Shown here piece by piece: positions 33,711 to 43,681 of a DNA stretch of 64,000 nucleotides (its first letter is position 1; every line of letters begins with the position of its first letter). The notes beneath the pieces are model-generated. The model was not told the origin of the DNA and made no database searches. It saw only the letters and a program-made list of their open reading frames with translations. Both the position numbers and the translations under genes were made by a program. This DNA is from Imperialibacter sp965651695 (GTDB lineage: Bacteria; Bacteroidota; Bacteroidia; Cytophagales; Cyclobacteriaceae): positions 1-64,000 of the forward strand of contig CBFGTI010000004.1 in the NCBI GenBank assembly GCA_965651695.1. The letters are read 5' to 3'.

Positions 33711-35837
33711 ATGAAAATAGTTACGTATCCGGGGAAGCTATACCCTTTGGGAGCCACCTGGGATGGCGAGGGGGTTAACTTTGCCCTGTTTGCCGAAAAC
33801 GCCACCGGTGTAGACCTTTGTTTATTTAATTCCACAGAGGGTGGGGAAACGGCCAGAATTCGCATCACCGAACTATCGCACCACATCTGGCATGTATATG
33901 TGCCCGGCCTGGAACCCGGCCAGCTGTACGGCTACCGTGTGTACGGGCCATACGAACCGGAGAACGGCCACCGCTTCAACCCCAACAAGCTGCTGATCGA
34001 TCCGTATGCCAAAGCCATTGCCGGCACCGTGCAGTGGCACGACGCACTTTTTGCCTACGAAATCGGCCACCCCGATGAGGACCTGAGCTTTAGCGACGAA
34101 GATAGCGCTCCCTATATTCCCAAATCGGTGGTAATAGACCCCCGGTTCGATTGGGAGGGCGACCAGCTCCCCCGAACACCGTACCACCGGTCCATTATTT
34201 ACGAAACCCATGTAAAGGGCTTTACACAGTTGCATACCGGTATACCGGAGGAAATCAGGGGCACCTATGCCGCCCTGGCACACCCCGTTACCATCAAATA
34301 CCTGAAGGAGCTGGGAGTAACCGCCGTGGAGCTGATGCCCGTGCACCATTTTCTCAACGACAGGCATCTCACCGAAAGAGGCCTTACCAACTACTGGGGC
34401 TACAACTCCATCGGGTTTATGGCACCGGATGCACGGTACTCCAGCCGTGGCATAAGAGGCGAGCAGGTGCTTGAATTCAAAAATATGGTGAAGGCGCTGC
34501 ACAAAGAGGGCATTGAGGTAATATTGGACGTGGTGTACAACCACACCGGCGAGGGCAGCCACATGGGGCCCACGCTTTCGTTCCGGGGCATAGACAATTC
34601 AAGCTACTACCGCCTCACTGAAGACAAGCGCTACTACATGGACTATACCGGCACGGGCAATTCGCTCAATGCGCAGCTGCCCAGCGTGCTGCGGCTTATA
34701 ATGGACAGCCTGCGCTACTGGATACTGGACATGCACGTGGATGGCTTTCGGTTCGACCTGGCCTCCACACTGGCCCGCGAACTGCACGAGGTAGACCGCC
34801 TCGGGTCTTTCTTCGATATCATCCATCAGGATCCGGTTATTTCGCAGGTAAAGCTGATTGCCGAGCCGTGGGACATCGGCGAGGGCGGCTACCAGGTAGG
34901 CAAATTTCCGCCCGGCTGGGCCGAGTGGAACGGTAAATACCGCGACTGCATACGCGACTACTGGCGGGGCGCCGACAGCATGCTGGGCGAATTTGCCGAG
35001 CGGTTTACCGGGAGCTCCGACCTCTATAAAGACGATAACCGCAGGCCGACTGCCAGCATCAATTTTGTAACCGCCCACGACGGCTTTACCCTGCACGACC
35101 TGGTGTCGTACAACGAAAAGCACAACGAAGCCAATGGCGAAAACAACAACGACGGCGAATCGCACAACCGGTCGTGGAACTGCGGGGTGGAAGGGCCAAC
35201 AGATGACCCGCAGATAGTGGCACTCCGACAAAAACAGAAGCGCAATTTCCTCACCACCCTCTTTTTGTCGCAAGGGGTGCCGATGCTGGTAGCAGGCGAC
35301 GAATTTAGTCGCACGCAGGGAGGCAACAACAATGCCTATTGCCAGGACAACGAGATTTCGTGGCTCAACTGGCAGCAGGCCGACACCGGGCTGCTCGGGT
35401 TTACGCAAAAACTCATCCGGCTTTACCGGAGCCATCCGGTGTTCTCGCGGAGAAGGTGGTTTCAGGGGCAGCCCATCAAGGGAATAGGCTTGCACGACAT
35501 CGCCTGGTTTTTGCCCGATGGCACCGAAATGAGCGAGGAAAACTGGACCAGCGACTTTGCCAAGTCCCTCGCGGTATACCTCAACGGGCAGGGTCTTCGC
35601 TCGGTGGGAGCGAAAGGTGAAAAAATCGTCGACGACAACTTCTATATCATCTTCAATGCATGGCACGAGGGGCTGGAGTACAAGCTGCCGTCAGAAAAAT
35701 TTGGTGAGGAATGGAAGAAAATGCTCGACACGCATGAGAACTTTCTGGGAGACGGAGGCACGGTTTTTCAGGCAGGTGACGTAATAAAAGTAGAGGGCCG
35801 CTCAGTAGTATTGTTAAGCCAGGCGTGGAATGAATGA
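33711..35837 (+). CDS. glgX: Glycogen debranching enzyme (isoamylase-type)
   Basis: A 708-residue GH13 enzyme that hydrolyses alpha-1,6 branch points of glycogen, giving linear malto-oligosaccharides. The N-terminal CBM48-like domain (VNFALFAENATGVDLCLF) is followed by the barrel with the nucleophile Asp in VDGFRFDLAS, the acid Glu in LIAEPWDIGEGGYQVG and the third acid in FVTAHDGFTLHD. It is first in the operon glgX-treZ-treY/malQ; its stop overlaps the treZ start by 8 bp. Product and order fit the conversion of glycogen to trehalose. Confidence 0.95.
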   Translation: MKIVTYPGKLYPLGATWDGEGVNFALFAENATGVDLCLFNSTEGGETARIRITELSHHIWHVYVPGLEPGQLYGYRVYGPYEPENGHRFNPNKLLIDPYAKAIAGTVQWHDALFAYEIGHPDEDLSFSDEDSAPYIPKSVVIDPRFDWEGDQLPRTPYHRSIIYETHVKGFTQLHTGIPEEIRGTYAALAHPVTIKYLKELGVTAVELMPVHHFLNDRHLTERGLTNYWGYNSIGFMAPDARYSSRGIRGEQVLEFKNMVKALHKEGIEVILDVVYNHTGEGSHMGPTLSFRGIDNSSYYRLTEDKRYYMDYTGTGNSLNAQLPSVLRLIMDSLRYWILDMHVDGFRFDLASTLARELHEVDRLGSFFDIIHQDPVISQVKLIAEPWDIGEGGYQVGKFPPGWAEWNGKYRDCIRDYWRGADSMLGEFAERFTGSSDLYKDDNRRPTASINFVTAHDGFTLHDLVSYNEKHNEANGENNNDGESHNRSWNCGVEGPTDDPQIVALRQKQKRNFLTTLFLSQGVPMLVAGDEFSRTQGGNNNAYCQDNEISWLNWQQADTGLLGFTQKLIRLYRSHPVFSRRRWFQGQPIKGIGLHDIAWFLPDGTEMSEENWTSDFAKSLAVYLNGQGLRSVGAKGEKIVDDNFYIIFNAWHEGLEYKLPSEKFGEEWKKMLDTHENFLGDGGTVFQAGDVIKVEGRSVVLLSQAWNE

Positions 35838-37740
35838 GATAAAAACAGGTAAACGAAGTATCGGGGTAAACTTTGAAAATGGCCAGGCATCGGTGGTGGT
35901 GTGGTCGCCGGAGGCCGACCAGGTAGACCTTTGCTATGGAGACAACAAAAAACTGCCGCTGGCAATGGATGGCGCCGGGTACTGGCAGGCGCAAACCACG
36001 GAGCTGCAGCCCGGCAGCCGCTACACTTTCATGATCAACGGAGAAAAAACACTGCCCGACCCTGCCTCGCTGTCGCAGCCGGAAGGCGTGCACGAGCCTT
36101 CGCAAGCGGTTGACCTGGCTGCCTTTGCGTGGACCGATGGCGGGTGGAAAAATCCACCGCTGCACGAATACGTGCTGTACGAGCTGCACACGGGGTGCTT
36201 CACGCCCGAGGGCACCTTTGCAGCAATCGGGCAAAAGCTGGATCACCTGCTCGACCTGGGTATCAATGCCATTGAGCTTATGCCTGTGGTGCAGTTTGCC
36301 GGCGACCGCAATTGGGGCTACGACGGTGTGTTTCCGTTTGCCGTGCACCACAGCTATGGAGGTGCCCGGGGCTTGCAGCAGTTGGTTAATGCGTGCCATG
36401 TAAAGGGCCTGGCAGTGGTGCTCGATGTGGTTTACAATCACCTGGGCCCGGAGGGCAACTACCTGGGCGCTTACGGCCCCTACACCACCGATAAATACCG
36501 CACACCGTGGGGAGGCGCCATTAACTTCGACGACGCCTGGTGCGACGGTGTAAGGAAGTATTTTATCGAGAACGCCCTTATGTGGTTCAGAGACTTCCAC
36601 ATAGATGCCCTGCGACTGGATGCCGTACATGCCATTAAAGACTTTAGTCCGAAGCATATTTTGCAGGAAATAAAAGAACGGGTAGCTGAGCTGCAAGAAG
36701 CCACGGGGCGCCCGCACTACCTGGTAGCTGAGCTCGATTTGAACGACAGCCGCTTTATCAATGCCATTGAAAATGGAGGCTACGGCATGGATGCGCAGTG
36801 GATCGACGAGTTTCACCATGCGCTGCGGGTGACGGCCACCGGGGAAAAAACGGGCTACTATGCCGATTTTAATGGGATTGCTCACCTGGCCAAGGCCTAC
36901 AAAGATGCTTACGTGTACGACGGCCAGTACTCACCTCACCGCAAAAAACGCTTCGGCGTGAAAACGGACAACGAAGGGCATCAGTTTGTGGTGTTCTCTC
37001 AAAACCACGACCAGGTAGGCAACCGCATGCTTGGCGAAAGAACGAGCAGGCTGGTGAGCTTCGACATGCTGAAGCTGCTGGCAGGGGCCGTGATGGTGAG
37101 CCCGTACCTGCCCATGCTGTTTATGGGCGAGGAGTGGGGCGAAACCAACCCGTTTCTCTATTTTGTGAGCCATACCGACCCGGAACTGGCAGAGGCTGTG
37201 CGGAAGGGCCGCAAGGAAGAGTTCGCGGCCTTTTATGCCGGCGCGCAGGAAGAAACCCCGGACCCCATGGCTCTGGAGACCTTCGTGCAGTCGAAACTGC
37301 AGTGGGACCTGCGCAACAAAGCGCCGCACCAGGCACTGTTTCAATACTACCGGGCCCTTATTGCCTTGCGGCGGGGCGTGCCCGCACTGCACCAGCTGAA
37401 CCGCCGCAACCTGCACGTGTATCTCGACAAGGAAAAGGAGGTGCTTACCCTCTACCGGTGGACGGAGTATGAGCATGTGTTTTGCCTGATGAATTTCTCA
37501 GCCAGCCAGCAGTTTATATTGCCGCATTTCAATGTCGACGATTTTAGAATCCTGTTCAACTCGGCAGCCCCGGAATGGGGAGGCTCTGAGTCGCTGCCCG
37601 AGCAGGCTTTGACTGAAAAACCGGCTCCCTCAACACTTCTCCTGCAGCCGGAGTCCCTCATTGTATACGCAGGCGCCGATTACAACCTGGTAACCCCGGC
37701 TTATCCCGATGTTACCCCTCCACCCAAACCCCTGGCATGA
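35830..37740 (+). CDS. treZ: Malto-oligosyltrehalose trehalohydrolase
   Basis: A 636-residue GH13 enzyme that releases trehalose from malto-oligosyltrehalose. It has the N-terminal beta domain (GVNFENGQASVVVWSPEA), then the barrel with GDRNWGYDGVFPFAVHHSYGG-like substrate loops, the nucleophile Asp in IDALRLDAVHAI, the acid Glu in LVAELDLND and the third acid in FSQNHDQVGNR. These signatures are those of TreZ rather than branching enzyme. It overlaps glgX and is followed after 16 bp by the treY-malQ fusion. Confidence 0.95.
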   Translation: MNEIKTGKRSIGVNFENGQASVVVWSPEADQVDLCYGDNKKLPLAMDGAGYWQAQTTELQPGSRYTFMINGEKTLPDPASLSQPEGVHEPSQAVDLAAFAWTDGGWKNPPLHEYVLYELHTGCFTPEGTFAAIGQKLDHLLDLGINAIELMPVVQFAGDRNWGYDGVFPFAVHHSYGGARGLQQLVNACHVKGLAVVLDVVYNHLGPEGNYLGAYGPYTTDKYRTPWGGAINFDDAWCDGVRKYFIENALMWFRDFHIDALRLDAVHAIKDFSPKHILQEIKERVAELQEATGRPHYLVAELDLNDSRFINAIENGGYGMDAQWIDEFHHALRVTATGEKTGYYADFNGIAHLAKAYKDAYVYDGQYSPHRKKRFGVKTDNEGHQFVVFSQNHDQVGNRMLGERTSRLVSFDMLKLLAGAVMVSPYLPMLFMGEEWGETNPFLYFVSHTDPELAEAVRKGRKEEFAAFYAGAQEETPDPMALETFVQSKLQWDLRNKAPHQALFQYYRALIALRRGVPALHQLNRRNLHVYLDKEKEVLTLYRWTEYEHVFCLMNFSASQQFILPHFNVDDFRILFNSAAPEWGGSESLPEQALTEKPAPSTLLLQPESLIVYAGADYNLVTPAYPDVTPPPKPLA

Positions 37741-37756
37741 CGCCCCCTCTTTTTAC

Positions 37757-40700
37757 ATGAACAATCTTCTCTCAACATACCGTTTCCAGTTCCATAAGCA
37801 ATTCACTTTTCGCGATCTGGAAAAGCTGCTGCCTTACCTCGAAAAACTTGGCGTAGCCACTGTTTATGCCTCCCCGGTTTTTAAGGCCACACCCGGCAGC
37901 ATGCATGGTTACGATGGGCTCGACCCCAATCAGATCAACCCCGAGGTGGGCACCGCTGAGCAGCTTGGTGCACTTAGCAGGCGCCTGAAAGCAGCCGGCA
38001 TGCAATGGCTGCAAGACATCGTGCCCAACCACATGGCGTTCGACAGCCGCAATCCATGGCTGATGGACGTGCTGGAGAAAGGGCCGCAGTCGGAGTTTAG
38101 TAACTTTTTCGACATCGACTGGTACAGCGCCCAGCAGGGAAGGGTGATGGCACCCTTTCTTGGCACTTCTGCAAGGGAGGCGATTGATGGCGGAGAGCTG
38201 AAGATTGCTTTTGAAGGTGGCCGGCTCGTTTTTAAATACTACCAGGCTGCTTACCCTTTGCAGGCATTGTCCTATAAAGAGGTGCTTGGGCGGCCCGGCT
38301 TGCCTGTGCCCAAAGACATAGATGCGCTGCTCTCGCAAATACCCGGAGGAAGCGGGGAGGTGGCCGCAGACAGGTGGAACATTGTGCGGCAGCAGCTGGA
38401 GGGGTTGATGGAAAACCAGGTAGTAAGAGGCTATGTGCACGACGCCATTGAGGCGGCAAACAGCGATAAAGACCTGCTGGGCAAAATTGAACGGCAGCAG
38501 TACTACCGGCTGTGCCATTGGCAGGAAACCGACCACCGCATCAACTACCGGCGTTTTTTCACGGTCAATGGTTTGATCTGCCTCAATATGCACCACCAGG
38601 CGGTGTTTGAGCAGTACCACCGGCTGGTGAAGAAACTGCTTCGCGAAGGCATTGTGCAGGGTATTCGCATCGATCATATCGACGGCCTTTATAACCCCAC
38701 AGAATACCTGCACAGGCTGAGAAAACTAGCCGGTGACGAGGTGCCGGTGCTGGTGGAGAAAATTCTGGAGCCCGGCGAAAGCCTGCCCGGTCACTGGCCG
38801 GTTCAGGGCAATACCGGCTACGATTTTCTGTCGCTGGTAAATAACCTGCTTACCAACGGTGGCAGCGAAAAGGCATTGACGAAGTTTTATAGGTCGCTGC
38901 AGCGTGACCGCCAGCCCGTGGAGCAGCAAATAGCGGAGAAAAAGACCTATATGCTCCATCAGCATATGGCAGGCGAATTGGACAACCTGTTTCAGCTGTT
39001 CAGGCAATCGGAAATTGTCGACAAAAAGACCTTCGCTTCGATACGGCCCGACGACATTCGTGAAGTAATAGGAGAATTTCTCGTCCACTGTCCGGTGTAC
39101 AGGTACTATGGCGCGGCCTTTCCGCTGCCGGATGAAGAAGCGGGCAAGGTGCAGCACATCCTCCACCGTGTGCGCTATTTCAACGGCGAGCTGCAGCAGG
39201 CCGTCGGGTTGCTGGAGCACGTGCTGCTGCGGTTGCCGCATCGGGGAGACGCCGGCCTCAACCAGCGAATTGCGGCGTTTTACCAGCGCTGCATGCAGTA
39301 CTCGGGGCCGCTCATGGCCAAAGGAGTGGAAGATACGCTGATGTACACCTACAATAGGTTTGTGGGGCACAACGAGGTGGGTGGTTCGCCGGCGGCATTT
39401 GGTATTTCGGCTGACCAGTTTCACCAGGCCATGCTTGCACGCCAGCAGCTGTGGCCGCTTTCGCTCAACGCCACCTCCACCCACGATACCAAACGGGGCG
39501 AAGATGTGCGGGCAAGGCTGAACGTGCTTACTGATATGCACGAAGAGTGGCTGGAGGCAGTGCGCACATGGATGCTGGAAAATGCCAGTTTGAAAGAGGA
39601 AGGTGCACCCGATGCCAACGACGAATACCTCATTTATCAAACAATAGTGGGGGCGCTACCCATGGAAGGCGCTGCGGCGGATAACTTTGTTCCCCGCCTT
39701 CAGGAATATTTGCGGAAAGCGCTGAGGGAAGCCAAAAGACATTCGAACTGGACTACTCCCAACGAGCGGTATGAGGCTGCAACCCTCAACTTTGCCGCGC
39801 AGGTGCTGGATGCGGCAAGGCCTTTGCCAACCGCCATTGCCCGCCTCTTGCCTGCCATTGTGGACCATGGCATCATCAATTCGCTCTCTCAGCTGATACT
39901 GAAGTTTACTTGTCCGGGTATCCCCGACGTGTACCAGGGCTGCGAGCTTTGGGACCTCAGCATGGTAGACCCCGATAACCGCCGGCCGGTAGATTTTGAA
40001 AAAAGAAGGGCATGGCTGGATGAGGTGCAAAACCTTACGCCGGAGCAGCTTTGGGACGACCGGCGCAGCGGCAAAATAAAGCTGTGGGTAACCTGCTCGC
40101 TGGCCAATCTGCGTAGGCGGTATGCCGAACTATTTACCGAAGGCGAGTACATCCCGCTGGCTGTGGAAGGAACTTACAAGTCGCACGTACTGGCATTTGC
40201 CAGAAAGCACCGCCAGCAGGTGCTGCTCATTGCCGTGCCGTTGCACACGGCAGTTCTAAGCAGGGAGCAGGGGGTAGGTGCCAGCGAAATTGACTGGAAA
40301 GATACTGCCATTCAACTACCGGGCGGCACTGCCGAAGAGTGGGCCAATATTTTCAACGGTGGAGAAACGCATCCGCAAGGCAGGCTGGCGGTTGCCACTT
40401 TGTTTGCCCACAGGCCTTTTGCCGTGTTAAAAGGCCAGCAACTCAGCAACGAGCGGGGCGCGGGTATCCTGCTGCACCTTTCTTCGCTGCCTTCGCCGTT
40501 CGGCATCGGCGATATGGGGCCGGAAGCAAAGGGATTTGCCAACTTCCTTCAGCGCAGCCGCCAAAAATACTGGCAGTTGCTTCCGCTCAATCCTACTGAG
40601 GCAGGGCAGGGGCATTCGCCGTACAGCTCCATTTCCAGCCTGGCGGGCAACGTGCTCTTCATCAGTCCTGAGCTGCTGCAGCACGACGGCCTTCTCAGCG

Positions 40701-41950
40701 CCGCCGACCTGCAGGCTTTTCAGCCGGTTGCTGGCGACAAAGTGAACTACACGGAAGCTGAAAAAACAAAGCTTGCATTGTTGGAAAAAGCATGGGCGGT
40801 TTTTTCGCAAAAGGAGTCGCATGCTCTCAGGGGAGACTTTGAGGCATTTGTGCAGCGGGAAAGTGCCTGGCTCGATGAATTTGCCATGTATGTAGTGCTG
40901 AAGCAGGAGTTTGGCGGCAAACCATGGTACGAATGGGATGACAAGCTGAAGCTGCGCAATGCTGAAGCCCTGGTGCAGGTAAGGGAAGAAAACAGCCAAA
41001 TGCTGCTCAAGATCAAGTGGCAGCAGTTTATTTTCTTCCGCCAATGGCATGCCCTCAGGTCGTACTGCAATCATCTGGGTATACAATTAATAGGCGACAT
41101 GCCCATATATGTGAGCTACGACTCCGTGGACGTGTGGAGCAACAGGCGGCTGTTTGCCCTCGACGAGAAAGGGCAGCGGCGCGGAATGGCCGGTGTGCCG
41201 CCCGATGCATTTAGTGCCGACGGACAACTGTGGGGTATGCCGGTGTTTAACTGGCAGGTAATGGAGAAAGACGGCTTTGGCTGGTGGATGCAGCGGCTGC
41301 GCAAAAATCTGGAGCTGTTCAACCTGGTGCGGCTCGATCATTTCCGGGCATTTTCCGCCTACTGGGAGGTACCGGCCGGCGAAACCACTGCAAAGAAGGG
41401 GCAATGGAAGCAGGCGCCGGGGCATGCGTTTTTTGAAGCAGTGCAAAAAGAGTTCGGCGAGCTGCCATTTGTAGCCGAAGACCTCGGCGAGGTAGATGCC
41501 GCGGTGTATGAGCTGAGAGACAACTTCAAGCTGCCCGGCATGAAGGTGCTGCAGTTTGCCTTTGGAGGAGATGCGCCACGCTCCGTTCACATGCCGCACA
41601 ACTACAACGCCAACTTTGTGGTGTATACAGGCACGCACGACAACAACACCACGCGGGGCTGGTATGCCAAAGAAGCCGATGACAGTACCCGGCAAGCGCT
41701 GGAAGCCTACGCCGGCCGGCCGGTTGCCACCGGGGAGGTGGCCGGCGTGCTGGCGCGGATGGCCTACGGGTCGGTGGCGGCAGTGGCCATTTTGCCCATG
41801 CAAGACGTGCTGAACCTCGATGAAACCGCTCGCATGAACACGCCGGCCTCCAGCGCAAACAACTGGGTGTGGCGCATGCTGCCAGGGCAGGGCGGCCACG
41901 AAGCTGAAGACAACCTTCGGAAATGGACGGCTATGTATAATAGGGAATAG
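37757..41950 (+). CDS. treY-malQ: Fused malto-oligosyltrehalose synthase / 4-alpha-glucanotransferase
   Basis: About 1397 residues from the ATG at 37757 (MNNLLSTYRFQFHKQF), the canonical TreY start; the longer frame from 37709 overlaps treZ and adds nothing conserved. Residues about 1-895 are TreY, which converts the reducing end of maltodextrin to a trehalosyl unit: nucleophile Asp in GIRIDHIDGLYNP, acid Glu in VLVEKILEPGE, and STHDTKRGEDVRARL. Residues about 896-1397 are a complete MalQ amylomaltase: nucleophile Asp in LVRLDHFRAFSAYW, acid Glu in FVAEDLGEVD and TGTHDNNTTRGW. The fusion couples remodelling of short maltodextrins to trehalose synthesis. Confidence 0.95.
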   Translation: MNNLLSTYRFQFHKQFTFRDLEKLLPYLEKLGVATVYASPVFKATPGSMHGYDGLDPNQINPEVGTAEQLGALSRRLKAAGMQWLQDIVPNHMAFDSRNPWLMDVLEKGPQSEFSNFFDIDWYSAQQGRVMAPFLGTSAREAIDGGELKIAFEGGRLVFKYYQAAYPLQALSYKEVLGRPGLPVPKDIDALLSQIPGGSGEVAADRWNIVRQQLEGLMENQVVRGYVHDAIEAANSDKDLLGKIERQQYYRLCHWQETDHRINYRRFFTVNGLICLNMHHQAVFEQYHRLVKKLLREGIVQGIRIDHIDGLYNPTEYLHRLRKLAGDEVPVLVEKILEPGESLPGHWPVQGNTGYDFLSLVNNLLTNGGSEKALTKFYRSLQRDRQPVEQQIAEKKTYMLHQHMAGELDNLFQLFRQSEIVDKKTFASIRPDDIREVIGEFLVHCPVYRYYGAAFPLPDEEAGKVQHILHRVRYFNGELQQAVGLLEHVLLRLPHRGDAGLNQRIAAFYQRCMQYSGPLMAKGVEDTLMYTYNRFVGHNEVGGSPAAFGISADQFHQAMLARQQLWPLSLNATSTHDTKRGEDVRARLNVLTDMHEEWLEAVRTWMLENASLKEEGAPDANDEYLIYQTIVGALPMEGAAADNFVPRLQEYLRKALREAKRHSNWTTPNERYEAATLNFAAQVLDAARPLPTAIARLLPAIVDHGIINSLSQLILKFTCPGIPDVYQGCELWDLSMVDPDNRRPVDFEKRRAWLDEVQNLTPEQLWDDRRSGKIKLWVTCSLANLRRRYAELFTEGEYIPLAVEGTYKSHVLAFARKHRQQVLLIAVPLHTAVLSREQGVGASEIDWKDTAIQLPGGTAEEWANIFNGGETHPQGRLAVATLFAHRPFAVLKGQQLSNERGAGILLHLSSLPSPFGIGDMGPEAKGFANFLQRSRQKYWQLLPLNPTEAGQGHSPYSSISSLAGNVLFISPELLQHDGLLSAADLQAFQPVAGDKVNYTEAEKTKLALLEKAWAVFSQKESHALRGDFEAFVQRESAWLDEFAMYVVLKQEFGGKPWYEWDDKLKLRNAEALVQVREENSQMLLKIKWQQFIFFRQWHALRSYCNHLGIQLIGDMPIYVSYDSVDVWSNRRLFALDEKGQRRGMAGVPPDAFSADGQLWGMPVFNWQVMEKDGFGWWMQRLRKNLELFNLVRLDHFRAFSAYWEVPAGETTAKKGQWKQAPGHAFFEAVQKEFGELPFVAEDLGEVDAAVYELRDNFKLPGMKVLQFAFGGDAPRSVHMPHNYNANFVVYTGTHDNNTTRGWYAKEADDSTRQALEAYAGRPVATGEVAGVLARMAYGSVAAVAILPMQDVLNLDETARMNTPASSANNWVWRMLPGQGGHEAEDNLRKWTAMYNRE

Positions 41951-41964
41951 GCGCGGAGCGCCGG

Positions 41965-42040
41965 TTTGGAGTTCTTAGTTTTGAGTTCTTAGTTTTGAGT
42001 TTTGAGTTCTTAGTTTGAAGTTCTCAGTTTTGAGTTACTA
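41965..42040. repeat. Degenerate short tandem repeat (TTTGAGTTCTTAG type)
   Basis: Variants of GAGTTCTTAGTTTT recur about six times in 75 bp with small length changes. The region is low-complexity; no function is evident. Confidence 0.75.
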
Positions 42041-42415
42041 TTGTCCGGTAAAGATTTGACAATGAAATCTAAGGTTAAAAGAAATCTCCAAAAGGAGTAG
42101 CGCCCACTACGGAGGGTGGCCGGAGAATTTGGCGGGCGACGCGCGAAAAGGCCTTGAGCGTTTAAATTCTCCTTGATTTTTGCCGACCTGGAAGGGTTAC
42201 TTTTCATCAAGGAAAAACGGTCCGCCGCCGCGGTAACAGCCCGTCCGGCTTAAGGACAAAAAGATGGGGTCTCTGCAAAACGCAAAGTAGCGGTCCTCAT
42301 TTGGAAAGATCCGGAAAAAGCCACTAAAGCGTTAGCCAGAGGTTGTTTTTAGAGCGTAACGAAAATTTCCCCGGACACTAAAAATTTTGAGTTTTAAGTA
42401 GCAGGCGGTTGCTCT

Positions 42416-42776
42416 TAACACTGGCTTTAGCCCTGCAGTCTGCTGCGGTCACCGTCATCCCGACGGCAGGAGCCGACGTGGAACGGGATCTTATGCAAGG
42501 GCGCAGTCAGAAAGCCAAAGCCTTGCAAACCGATGCGGTCACAGTCAGCATTAGCCTTGCAGACTGTCATGGTAACCGTCATCCCGCAAGGGATCTTATT
42601 CGGAAGTGCAGTTAGAAAGCTGTTAGCTTGCAAACCGATGCGGTCACAGTCAGCATTAGGCTTGCAGTCTGTCATGGTAACCGTCATCCCGCAAGGGATC
42701 TTATGCAGCAGCGTAGTCAGAAAGCCGTTAGCCTTGCAAACCGATTCGGTCACAGTCAGCATTAGCCTTGCAGACT
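42416..42776. repeat. Tandem repeats of about 105 bp (three and a half units)
   Basis: CTTGCAAACCGAT marks unit starts at 42522, 42627 and 42733, with a degenerate unit before them beginning near 42416. Each unit contains GGTCACAGTCAGCATTAG, CTTGCAG, AACCGTCATCCCGCAAGGG and ATCTTAT. The GTCATCCCG...GGGATCTTAT part resembles dispersed non-coding repeats of Bacteroidota. Confidence 0.9.
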
Positions 42777-42819
42777 TTATTGTGCCGGCGGATGAGGCGC
42801 ACACAAAGGTAATGCTGGT

Positions 42820-43581
42820 TCACACGGGCTGGAAAAATTCCCCGGAGTGGGATGACGCCCGCCACTGGTTCGAAAAGGCCTGGCAAGGTGCGCTCGGGCA
42901 GCTGGCAAAGTTATAGGCAGGGTTGATGGCGGGCCAGTCGGAAGTTTGGGGTTCCGGGCGAATTGCGTGTTCCTTGCGGGTTGCCGCCCTGTGCTCCCAT
43001 GCCATTCGCTGCCTGTAGAAGTGCTCCACGAGTTTTTGTATCCGGCCGATCCGTTTGGAAAGACGTTTGAGATACCAATTGGCCACCATCTCCTGCTCAT
43101 AAATGCGTCCTCCGTAAGAGTGGGTGCCAAACCCCGTATTGTAGGCCTTCGAATTCTTTTCCGTTCTGTAACGTATCCAGCACTGTTCTCTGAAAAATTC
43201 AGCAAAGGCTTTGGGGTGGTGCTCCTCGCTCAGTTTATCCATCTGTTTCAGTATCCGCCCAATGGTGCGGTGAGAGTGGGCGTAGCCGGTAGACCGAAGT
43301 TCGGTTTCGAGCAGCTCGTGGTGATGGTGAATTTCATCCAGGAGCCTTATAACGGACAGCCGCTTTGCGTTGTCGTCGCAAAAGCTCTTTAACCCTTTGT
43401 ATTCCGACACCATCATCATTTCTTTCTGCCAGTTGTGCGAAAGCTGGATGATAGCCCGCTCGGTGGAAAACGGATCGGCCGAAAGCGACTGAAATGTGAA
43501 AGCGAGTACCGCCGTACAGAAACTGTTTCTTGCCGTAGCTCGCGGAATTTGACTTAAAAAAGACGGTAATTTTCTATTCAT
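42820..43581 (-). CDS. Hypothetical protein, possibly secreted
   Basis: About 253 residues from the ATG at 43581 (MNRKLPSFLS). A weak signal-like hydrophobic stretch (NSFCTAVLAFTFQSLSA) precedes a helical, His- and Arg-rich body (LLDEIHHHHELLETEL, YRTEKNSKAYNTGFG, VANWYLKRLSKRIGRIQ). No family is recognised. The C-terminal 40 residues are low in predicted structure and reach the edge of the 105-bp repeats, so the true end may have been altered by repeat expansion. Confidence 0.5.
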   Translation of the reverse strand: MNRKLPSFLSQIPRATARNSFCTAVLAFTFQSLSADPFSTERAIIQLSHNWQKEMMMVSEYKGLKSFCDDNAKRLSVIRLLDEIHHHHELLETELRSTGYAHSHRTIGRILKQMDKLSEEHHPKAFAEFFREQCWIRYRTEKNSKAYNTGFGTHSYGGRIYEQEMVANWYLKRLSKRIGRIQKLVEHFYRQRMAWEHRAATRKEHAIRPEPQTSDWPAINPAYNFASCPSAPCQAFSNQWRASSHSGEFFQPV

Positions 43582-43681
43582 AGCTTTTGTCCACAACCTG
43601 CCACTGGAGGCAGTTATTCTTCCTTTGTAACTACATGCACCTGCAGTAAAAGGCCCGCAGCACTAGCGTATGCTGAGATCC

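Larger units (their letters stand above)
41951..42819. other. Long repeat-rich non-coding region after the trehalose operon
   Basis: About 870 bases. It starts with a small hairpin (GGCGC-gga-GCGCC at 41950-41962), continues with T-rich short repeats and a stretch (about 42040-42400) without a supported gene, then the 105-bp tandem repeats. Minus-strand frames of 66-125 codons here follow from repeat periodicity or have no recognisable content. Confidence 0.6.

Noticed and set aside
34599..35666. 355-residue ORF antisense to glgX
   Set aside because: Antisense shadow; the plus-strand protein has all GH13 catalytic motifs.
42427..42804. 125-residue minus-strand ORF in the 105-bp repeats
   Set aside because: Its sequence simply repeats the tandem unit; no evidence for translation.
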